Shown here piece after piece: positions 57,814 through 64,000 of a stretch of DNA of 64,000 nucleotides; position 1 is the stretch's first letter, and every line of letters begins with the position of its first letter. The stretch is taken from positions 372,001 to 436,000 of the forward strand of contig NZ_QLNV01000001.1 in NCBI RefSeq assembly GCF_003285545.1, in the 5' to 3' direction. The DNA is from Sinomicrobium soli (lineage in GTDB: Bacteria; Bacteroidota; Bacteroidia; Flavobacteriales; Flavobacteriaceae). Both the position numbers and the translations under genes were made by a program. The notes under the pieces are model-generated. The model worked only from the letters and a program-made list of their open reading frames with translations. It was not told where the DNA came from and searched no databases.

Positions 57814-60800
57814 TTAAAATTTTAAGTCAACTCCAAGTGCAAAGGTGGACACATTCGGATATGCCGCTCCGCGCCCGTCGCCCAGTTCCACGTCCCAGAG
57901 GTCGAATGGGCTCCACGTAAGGAGGTTGTAACCGGACAGGAAAAAGGTGACATTATCAAAGCCTATCCGCGAGGTCAGGTCGTCGGAGAGCTGGTAGTTG
58001 AGCTGTGCGTTTTTCAGCCGCAGATAGCGCCCGTTTTTTACCCACCAGGTACTGGATTCGTAATTGCTGTTGGGCGAACCGTCGGAAAGGCGGGGATAGA
58101 AGACATCCTGCCGCGGGTCTTCTTCCGTCCACCGGTTGTCTATATTGCTGAGGAGGTTGCCCCTGCTCATGGAAACGGGAAAGGGCACCACGCCTTCGCC
58201 GTTGGCGAATATATCGACATTGCCCACGCCCTGGAACAAGGTAGACAGCGACCATTGCTTATACCCTACGGTAAGCCCGAACCCGTATACGATCTCGGGA
58301 ATGGTACCGTAGCCTATGGGGATCTTATCAAAATCATTGATAAGGCCGTCCCCATTCACATCCTGGAATTTTATATCTCCCGGCTGTACCAGTCCCGGGT
58401 GCAGCGGGCCGTTGTCGATCTCTTCCTGTGTTTCGAACAGCCCGAGGGCATTGTAACCGAACCGCTGCCCCACCTTTTGTCCTCTCTGGTCCATCCACGG
58501 GTAGGAAGGTACGGGCTTGTCATTCTCGATGATCTCATTCCTGCTGAAGGTAAAGTTACCGAGGGCCTGAATATAAAAATCATTCCAGCGTTTCGAATAG
58601 GTAAAGGAACCGTCAACCCCCTTGTTCTCGATGATCCCGAGGTTCCCGAAAGGGGCGCTCTGCAGGCCTACATACGCCGGAACGGCTTCCCTGTTGAGAA
58701 ATATGCCTTCCCGTCTTTCCTTAAAGAAATCGACCTGCAGGTTCAGATCGCTCCCCAGGGTATATATATCGAGCCCGAGGTTGGTTTTTACGGCGGTTTC
58801 CCAGGCCACATCCACACCGTACTCCCCGATATCATAGCCGTCGTAATTATTGTTGCGCTCGCGGCCGTAAGAGTAGCCCCCAGTTTCCTTTATGGTGGTC
58901 AGGTAGGCAAAGCGGCGGCCCGTAATCTGGCTGTTCCCCACTTTTCCGTGACTGAAACGGAACTTCAGCATCGGGACGGCCTCGCGCAGGGGCTCGAAAA
59001 ACTTCTCTTCACTCAGCACCCAGCCGAGCCCGACAGAAGGGAAAAAGCCGAAGCGGTTGTCGGGGTTGAAATTCTCGGAACCGTTATACCCGAAATTGAG
59101 TTCGGCAAAATACCGGTTGTCATAGCCGTAGGTGCCCCTTCCGGAAAAACCGAGGTAGCGGTAGGGCAGCGAGCTGTTGAAATCTCCCGCCTGCGAATCT
59201 AAACGGTCGCTTTTATTGAAGAGGAACATCCCGGTAACCTGGTGCTTTTCGTCAAAGGTGCGGTCGTAATTCAGGGCGGCCTCCCAGTAGATGGTGCGCT
59301 CCCCGTTGCTGTTGCGGGAAAAGCTCAGGTAGCGCTCGCCCCGGTAAGTCTCTTCATACATCATATTGCCGTCTTCGTCACGGCCGGTAGCGAGGTAGGT
59401 GTCCGGCCGTTTTGTTCTTCGCATGCTGGTGTAGTTGTACACATCGAAGGAGAACATGGCGGTGGCCGATAAGCCTTTTACATAAGGAATCTTCTGGGTA
59501 ACCCGCAAATTGGAGAACAGCTGGTTCCTCCACTGGTTGGCATACCCGGTACGGGTGAGATGGGCATACGGATTGGCCAGGCTTCCCTGGCGCTGGTCTG
59601 CTATCTCGCCGTTTTCGTACATGACCGGGTGCACCACGGGGGTCATGTAAAACGCATTGGAAAAAATGGTGCCCTGCCCCGAGCCGGGATAATTGGCATT
59701 GGCCAGGTATCCCTGTATCCCGAGGTTTACCGTGGTGGTTTCAGAAGCTCTGATCTCGAGGTTGGACGTAAGGTTATAACGCTTGAAACCTACCTGGTTG
59801 TCGTACTGCACATCGCCCTGTTTATACAGCCCCACTTCGTCGAAATATCCCAGCCCTACATAAAAGGTGGCATTTTCAGACCCCCCGTTAATATTGAGAT
59901 TGGCCCTTCTCTGGTGCCCGAAGTCGTTAAAGAGTTCGCTCATCCAGTCTACATTCGGGTACAGGTACGGGTCGGTACCTTCGGCAGTCATCCGGATCTC
60001 GTCTTCGCTGTAGATGGGCACACCTCCCCGGTTGGCGATGGCTTCGTTAGACATACGCATATAGGTAGGCCCGTCTGCAAATTCGGGCAGTTTGGTAAAT
60101 TGGGTGAGCCCCTCGTAATAACGCAGGGAAAATTTCGGTTTTCCGGGCTTCCCCTTTTTGGTGGTGATGATCACCACCCCGTTCGCACCCCGTACACCGT
60201 ATACCGCCGTAGCGGAGGCATCTTTCAGTACCGTAAAGCTCTCGATGTCTTCGGGGTCTACGTTAGACATGGAACGTGGCACCCCGTCTACAAGGATAAG
60301 CGGCTTGCTCAGTCCCTGGCTGAAAGTGGATATGCCCCTGATCCAGATATCGGAATCGTCAAAACCCGGTTCGCCGGTGCGCTGTACACCGATAACCCCG
60401 GACAACCGCCCCACCATGGAATTGGTAAGATTGGCCACGGGGTTTTGCAGGTCTTCCGCCTTTACGGTAGACTGGGCCCCTACCAGGCTGATCTTTCGCT
60501 GTGTCCCGAAACCGACCACCACTACTTCTTCGAGGGCTTCCTCCGACACTTCGAGCGCTACGGTGATTTCGGTCCTGCCCTCCACGGATATCCGCTGGGT
60601 GGCATACCCAAGAAAACTGATCTCAAGGGTAGCATCGGAAGGGACCGCAATGGAAAATTTTCCGTCAAAATCGGTCTGTATCCCGTTATCCGTACCCAAC
60701 TCTACTACACTGGCACCCGGGATGGGGATGTCGGTTTCGGCATCTGTTACCGTACCCTTTACCGAGATCGCCTGCTGCTCCCGGTTGTTGGGAGAACCGG

Positions 60801-61173
60801 TGTTACCTGCCGGATTTCCTGTCAAAAAAATCTGGGTATCGAAGATCTGTATTTCTACGGGACGGTCCCTGAATACCTGCCGCAGGAGACTGTCTATGGT
60901 GACGTCCTGCATGTTTACCGTAAGTTTCCGGTCCAGGTTTACATCTTCTTTCTTAAAGGCAAAGCGAAAATCAGTCTCTCTTTCTATGGCCTGTAAGACC
61001 TCGGAGACCGTCACATTGTTCATTTTCAGGGTAATCCGCTTCTGTGAATAGGAGTTACTGGCCTGTAAGCCGAACAGGGAAAGAAACAACAGCAGGATAA
61101 AAAGCTTCATTTTAAGCTCAAGATTTAACAAAGCCACAGGCGGCTTTATTGCGTGAAAAAATCTTTTTTTCAT
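57814..61173 (-). CDS. SusC/RagA-family TonB-dependent transporter with STN domain
   Basis: 1119 residues. After a long signal region (hydrophobic LFILLLFLSLFGLQASNSYS at about 24-43) comes an STN domain (about 45-100, VTVSEVLQAIERETDFRF), which signals to FecR. A carboxypeptidase-D-like repeat (about 135-215) and a plug with VDGVPRSMSNVDPEDIESFTVLKDASATAVYG and NGVVIITTKKG follow, then the 22-strand barrel ending FALGVDLKF. The STN domain fits the FecR/ECF sigma genes just upstream. It imports a surface-bound oligomer with energy from ExbB/ExbD/TonB. Confidence 0.95.
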   Translation of the reverse strand: MKKRFFHAIKPPVALLNLELKMKLFILLLFLSLFGLQASNSYSQKRITLKMNNVTVSEVLQAIERETDFRFAFKKEDVNLDRKLTVNMQDVTIDSLLRQVFRDRPVEIQIFDTQIFLTGNPAGNTGSPNNREQQAISVKGTVTDAETDIPIPGASVVELGTDNGIQTDFDGKFSIAVPSDATLEISFLGYATQRISVEGRTEITVALEVSEEALEEVVVVGFGTQRKISLVGAQSTVKAEDLQNPVANLTNSMVGRLSGVIGVQRTGEPGFDDSDIWIRGISTFSQGLSKPLILVDGVPRSMSNVDPEDIESFTVLKDASATAVYGVRGANGVVIITTKKGKPGKPKFSLRYYEGLTQFTKLPEFADGPTYMRMSNEAIANRGGVPIYSEDEIRMTAEGTDPYLYPNVDWMSELFNDFGHQRRANLNINGGSENATFYVGLGYFDEVGLYKQGDVQYDNQVGFKRYNLTSNLEIRASETTTVNLGIQGYLANANYPGSGQGTIFSNAFYMTPVVHPVMYENGEIADQRQGSLANPYAHLTRTGYANQWRNQLFSNLRVTQKIPYVKGLSATAMFSFDVYNYTSMRRTKRPDTYLATGRDEDGNMMYEETYRGERYLSFSRNSNGERTIYWEAALNYDRTFDEKHQVTGMFLFNKSDRLDSQAGDFNSSLPYRYLGFSGRGTYGYDNRYFAELNFGYNGSENFNPDNRFGFFPSVGLGWVLSEEKFFEPLREAVPMLKFRFSHGKVGNSQITGRRFAYLTTIKETGGYSYGRERNNNYDGYDIGEYGVDVAWETAVKTNLGLDIYTLGSDLNLQVDFFKERREGIFLNREAVPAYVGLQSAPFGNLGIIENKGVDGSFTYSKRWNDFYIQALGNFTFSRNEIIENDKPVPSYPWMDQRGQKVGQRFGYNALGLFETQEEIDNGPLHPGLVQPGDIKFQDVNGDGLINDFDKIPIGYGTIPEIVYGFGLTVGYKQWSLSTLFQGVGNVDIFANGEGVVPFPVSMSRGNLLSNIDNRWTEEDPRQDVFYPRLSDGSPNSNYESSTWWVKNGRYLRLKNAQLNYQLSDDLTSRIGFDNVTFFLSGYNLLTWSPFDLWDVELGDGRGAAYPNVSTFALGVDLKF

Positions 61174-61306
61174 ACTTTTATAAATTCTATTTTTCGGTTA
61201 ATGAATAATTAGCCATTTTTTCTGCGGGGAATGGGCCAACATTCCCCGTTTTTAGCTATCTGGGCAGCTGTCTTACGGACAGCTTCTGAATACAGTTTTT
61301 GTTATA

Positions 61307-62488
61307 TCATATTTCTGTTTTAGAGGTTATTACAATATTTTTCCGGTCGGTATAGGTATAGTGAAGCCCGTAGGCTTTTTTAAAGTATTCCAGGATATTG
61401 ACGAGGGGTTCTGCCTTGAAATGGACATAGAACTGCTTTTCGGCCAGCCCGGAATCTTCGATCTTTATGCTGACGTTGTATTGCCGCTCCAGTTTCTTAA
61501 AGATATTTTTCAGGCTCATGTTCCGGAATGCCAGTTTACCGTCTTTCCAAGAAGTATAATAGGAGAGGTCTTCTTCGGTTACTACCGTCTGCCCCGTATC
61601 TTTCCTGTAGGTGCCCAGTTTGCCGGGGGTCAGATATACTTTCCGGGCATTTCCCTGATGCTCCAGGGCCACTTTTCCTTGTACCAAAGCCACTTTTATC
61701 GCTTCGTCTTCCGGATACGACAATACGTTGAACCGCGTACCCAGTACCTCCACCTGTAAGGCTTCGGCTTTTACCCTGAACGGTTGTCGGGCATTGTGAC
61801 TGACATCGAAATACGCTTCCCCGTCAAGGGCCACTTCCCTGTAAGTCCCGTCGAAAACGGAGGGGAAGGTGATGGAAGACCCTGCATTGAGGTACACTTC
61901 GGTACTATCGGGAAGCAACAGGTTGAATTTCCTGCCATAGGGCACGTATAGACGCAGCATTTCTTTTCCGGAGGCCGGCCCGGGGCCTGCTGCCGTCAGG
62001 TCTAAGCGGTTTCCTCTCTGCACACCGATGACCCCGGAGTTCCGGGAGGTGATCAGGACACTGTCCTGTTCTTTCAGCACCCTCTTTTCTCCCGCGGTTT
62101 CCAGCACGATCTCCTCGCCGGGCCAGGGCTGGCCAGGCCCGGATTGTTCCCGCAGCAAAAACCACCAGCTGCCGAAAAGGACGATGCCCACACTGCAAAG
62201 CACGGTGGCCGCCCGGGCGATACGGCGTTTACGGAACGGCTTCCCGGCCGCTCCGCGGGAGCGGTCTGCGATAAGCTGCTGCAACCTGTCGTATTGCATT
62301 CCGGTGCGTTCCTGTATTTCAAAAAGTTCTTCCGGGGCTATCCGCGCCCTGTCGGCATCATCACCGGGCAGCGGGTTAAATTCCGGGTTCCCGCGTAAAA
62401 ACTCCAGGAGCTCCCCGACCTCTTCCGGGCTGCATTCTTCCTTTATAAACTTCCTGAAAAGATCCCGGATGTGTTCGTTCTGATCCAT
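61307..62488 (-). CDS. FecR-family anti-sigma factor
   Basis: 393 residues. The cytoplasmic N-terminus (1-90) starts MDQNEHIRDLFRKFIKEECS. There is one membrane segment at about 93-112, a periplasmic FecR domain (VPYGRKFNLLLPDSTEVYLNAGSSITFPSVF and GEAYFDVSHNARQPFRV), and a C-terminal DUF4974 domain. It should receive the signal from the STN domain of the SusC protein and release the ECF sigma factor. It lies 133 bp upstream of susC. The usual close link to the sigma gene is broken by 642 bp of repeats. Confidence 0.93.
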   Translation of the reverse strand: MDQNEHIRDLFRKFIKEECSPEEVGELLEFLRGNPEFNPLPGDDADRARIAPEELFEIQERTGMQYDRLQQLIADRSRGAAGKPFRKRRIARAATVLCSVGIVLFGSWWFLLREQSGPGQPWPGEEIVLETAGEKRVLKEQDSVLITSRNSGVIGVQRGNRLDLTAAGPGPASGKEMLRLYVPYGRKFNLLLPDSTEVYLNAGSSITFPSVFDGTYREVALDGEAYFDVSHNARQPFRVKAEALQVEVLGTRFNVLSYPEDEAIKVALVQGKVALEHQGNARKVYLTPGKLGTYRKDTGQTVVTEEDLSYYTSWKDGKLAFRNMSLKNIFKKLERQYNVSIKIEDSGLAEKQFYVHFKAEPLVNILEYFKKAYGLHYTYTDRKNIVITSKTEI

Positions 62489-62628
62489 TGCGTTCTGATT
62501 CGTCTGCTATACCTGTGATACAACACCGATGGGAAGCACTACTAAAAGGGGAAATGTTAAATTTTATAATTCACTCATAATTAATACTATAAAATGTTTT
62601 TTATATGTAAAAAAACAACTCCCCCCCT

Positions 62629-62759
62629 GTCATTCAGAGCGGAGCGCAGCGAAGGCGAAGAATCTCAACCCCAGATCAAAGGAAAGTCAACAGCATAACG
62701 CAAGACCGGAGATTTAACTGCGTTGAGCCCTTCGGGGTTCTCCTTTCGTCGGAATGACA
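62629..62759 (+). repeat. A-family repeat, complete, with empty P site
   Basis: GTCATTCAGAGCGGAGCGCAGCGAAGGCGAAGAATC to TCGTCGGAATGACA. Here GCGAA runs directly into GAATC, showing the form without the palindrome. Confidence 0.85.
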
Positions 62760-62764
62760 ACAAT

Positions 62765-63090
62765 GTCATTCAGAGAACTAACATTTGAACAACCGCATCA
62801 ATGGAGATGACGCTTTAGTCTTCATTTATCAAATGTGATACACCTATACATAACTCCTCCCTTCAGACGAAGGGAGGTGGCTCATCTTCGATGAGACGGA
62901 GGGTTTTGAAAGCCCGGATCATAAGGATAATACCAAACGTTTGGGTATATACACCAAAGTTCAGGCCTGTCAAAACTCCCCGGCCAGCGGAGCTGCCCAC
63001 CCCTCTTCATCTGAAGAGGGGAGTCTTTGAGATGGAGTAACTTAGGATAGATACGTCATGGGTAGCGGAGCGCAGCGAAAGCGAAGAACG
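62765..63090 (+). repeat. A-family left part with B element copy 4
   Basis: GTCATTCAGAG (62765-62775), B4 (62776-63065, about 290 bp) and then cggagcgcagcgaaagcgaagaac. B4 lacks the GC-rich insert found in the three other B copies; in its place is a perfect hairpin CCCCTCTTCA-TCTGAAGAGGGG. Confidence 0.83.
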
Positions 63091-63094
63091 GTCC

Positions 63095-63119
63095 GGTACT
63101 CGTTACAAACGAGCACCAG
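63095..63119. repeat. D-family hairpin after the sigma-factor gene
   Basis: ggtactcgttacaaacgagcacc, 12 bp downstream of the sigma stop codon. Confidence 0.72.
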
Positions 63120-63130
63120 CGCACCAGTAT

Positions 63131-63703
63131 TCAGAAAGCTTCAAAGAAGAGCAATAATACCAGGATATCGGAATGTAAATGGAGAAAGGAACGGATCTTT
63201 TTCAATGCGATGTTCATCTGGAATTTTACGGTATTGACGGAGATCCCGAGTTCTTCACTGATCTGCCGGTACGATTTTCCGTCTTCCCTCGACATATTGA
63301 AGATCAGCCGGCATTTGGGAGGTAACCGGGCTATGGCCTGCCGGCCCATATGCATATATTCCTCATCTATGAGATCGTAATCGGTAGCCTTCTCCGTTTT
63401 CTGACTGACGTAAAAGATATCGGCTATACGCAAGCGGTCGGAGGCTGCCTTTTTCAGGAAATTAAAGCAGAAATGCCTGGCGATGGTAAACAAAAAAGCC
63501 CGGAAAGATTTGTCCGGGACGATCTCGCTTCGCTTGAGCCAGACCTTGAGGAAGACCTCCTGGGTGATCTCCTCTGCCTGTTCTTCTGTCTTTACGATAC
63601 TCCTCGAATAGAGGAATATATCTGCATAATACACCTCAAAAAGCCATCGAAAAGCTTTTTCATCCCCTTTGCGAAGTCTGTGGATGGCGGTATTTTCATT
63701 CAT
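63131..63703 (-). CDS. ECF RNA polymerase sigma-70 factor (Bacteroidota family 1)
   Basis: 190 residues. Region 2 covers about 20-85 (AFRWLFEVYYADIFLYSRSIVKTEEQAEEITQEVFLKVWLKR), and region 4 about 125-180 (LPPKCRLIFNMSREDGKSYRQISEELGISVNTVKFQMNIALKKIRSF). It should drive the SusC/D locus when released from FecR. It is transcribed in the same direction as fecR and susC. A hydrophobic end, HSDILVLLLFFEAF, follows region 4, which is common in this group. Confidence 0.94.
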   Translation of the reverse strand: MNENTAIHRLRKGDEKAFRWLFEVYYADIFLYSRSIVKTEEQAEEITQEVFLKVWLKRSEIVPDKSFRAFLFTIARHFCFNFLKKAASDRLRIADIFYVSQKTEKATDYDLIDEEYMHMGRQAIARLPPKCRLIFNMSREDGKSYRQISEELGISVNTVKFQMNIALKKIRSFLHLHSDILVLLLFFEAF

Positions 63704-63888
63704 GGGATTATTTTCATGTAATTAGCAGGCAAACCCTTGATCTTTTAAGAATATCACAATTACACCCAGGGTAATTTATAGATTTACCCGGTAAATCCCA
63801 AATTTAGTTTAAAAAAAATACAAAAAACAGTGTGCGGAATGAAGTTAATGCAAACATAAAGTTTACTTAACTTACTACTGCGGGGAGC

Positions 63889-63912
63889 GGTGCGTTTTGC
63901 AAACGAGCACCA
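63889..63912. repeat. D-family hairpin, degenerate
   Basis: gcggtgcgttttgcaaacgagcacc. It lies 12 bp downstream of the stop codon of the gene running off the window end. Confidence 0.6.
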
Positions 63913-63923
63913 CAACCGCAGCC

Positions 63924-64000
63924 CTATTGCTCCGTTGCATCCTTATTGATCATATGCTTGTATAGCTCTGCTCCAGCCAGCAGGAATGCCCCTACCCCAT
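63924..64000 (-). CDS. C-terminal end of an unidentified protein, possibly GH88/GH105-like
   Basis: Only the last 25 codons are in the window; they read GVGAFLLAGAELYKHMINKD-ATEQ, then a stop at 63924-63926. The GVGAFLLAGxE pattern recalls the end of unsaturated glucuronyl/rhamnogalacturonyl hydrolases (GH88/GH105), where this helix closes the alpha/alpha barrel. This is too little for a firm call. It would be upstream of the sigma gene on the same strand. Confidence 0.4.
   Translation of the reverse strand, partial: GVGAFLLAGAELYKHMINKDATEQ

Larger units (their letters stand above)
62489..63130. other. Repeat-filled gap between the sigma and FecR genes
   Basis: No gene. Next to fecR there is an AT-rich stretch with its probable promoter. 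The rest is an A-family repeat (62629-62759), a composite with B element copy 4 (62765 to about 63090) and a D hairpin (63095-63119) 11 bp before the sigma stop codon. Confidence 0.75.

Overview
The window looks like a chromosomal segment of a marine or soil member of the Flavobacteriia (Bacteroidota). The evidence is a SusC/SusD pair with an ECF sigma/FecR switch, ExbB/ExbD, Bacteroidota-type promoters (TTG, about 20 bp, TAnnTTTG), a Wza/Wzc polysaccharide export pair and dense non-coding repeats. I see no rRNA, tRNA, CRISPR array or intact transposase gene. Nearly everything from 7.5 to 49 kb is on the minus strand.

Layout. 0-7 kb: ExbD (partial) and ExbB, an amino-acid dehydrogenase, an acyl-CoA dehydrogenase, two RelE/ParE-type toxin-antitoxin pairs, a 2TM protein and folA. 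7.5-15.3 kb: glmS, Wzc-like kinase, Wza-like exporter, and a membrane-anchored nucleotide-sugar 4,6-dehydratase. 15.6-20.3 kb: a DUF4143 ATPase, a PglE-type aminotransferase and an AlbA_2 regulator. 20.5-38.9 kb: a visibly AT-rich specificity cassette of a capsule/exopolysaccharide locus with ATP-grasp and PLP enzymes, PglC-like sugar transferase, NeuD/PglD-like acyltransferase, a CitE-MaoC-CitE trio, glycosyltransferases, an alginate-lyase-like protein, Wzy, TupA-like protein, pyruvyltransferase, FrhB-like protein, Wzx and an acyltransferase-3. 38.8-41.4 kb: UDP-glucuronate epimerase and UDP-glucose dehydrogenase, read from a recognisable promoter at 41.42 kb. 42-46.4 kb: a second AlbA_2 regulator, a secreted Gfo/Idh oxidoreductase and a zeta-type toxin module. 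46.5-51 kb: rfbD, rfbC, rfbA (minus strand), and a MITE-broken toxin gene coupled to rfbB (plus strand). 51-52 kb: an autoregulated Fic gene. 52.4-63.7 kb: a SusC/D locus with two phosphoesterases and a DUF1735/F5-8C protein, under FecR and an ECF sigma factor.

How the genes may work together. GlmS feeds UDP-GlcNAc. The 4,6-dehydratase, aminotransferase, NeuD/PglD-like acyltransferase and PglC-like transferase match the bacillosamine-type route in which a 4-amino sugar is N-acylated and loaded on undecaprenyl phosphate. The neighbouring CitE-MaoC-CitE trio is not part of the known route; I infer that it makes an unusual hydroxy-dicarboxylic acyl-CoA for that acylation. UDP-glucuronate derivatives and possibly dTDP-rhamnose supply further sugars, Wzx/Wzy/Wza/Wzc assemble and export, and the lyase may trim the chain.

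The most striking structure outside genes is a nested repeat system. A roughly 118-bp element with GTCATTC/GAATGAC ends carries, in some copies, a roughly 290-311-bp folded element (B), a 130-bp element (C) sharing ends with B, and a 20-bp perfect palindrome (P). Empty and filled versions can be compared inside this window. Several accessory cassettes are also bracketed by copies of neighbouring gene ends or repeats.
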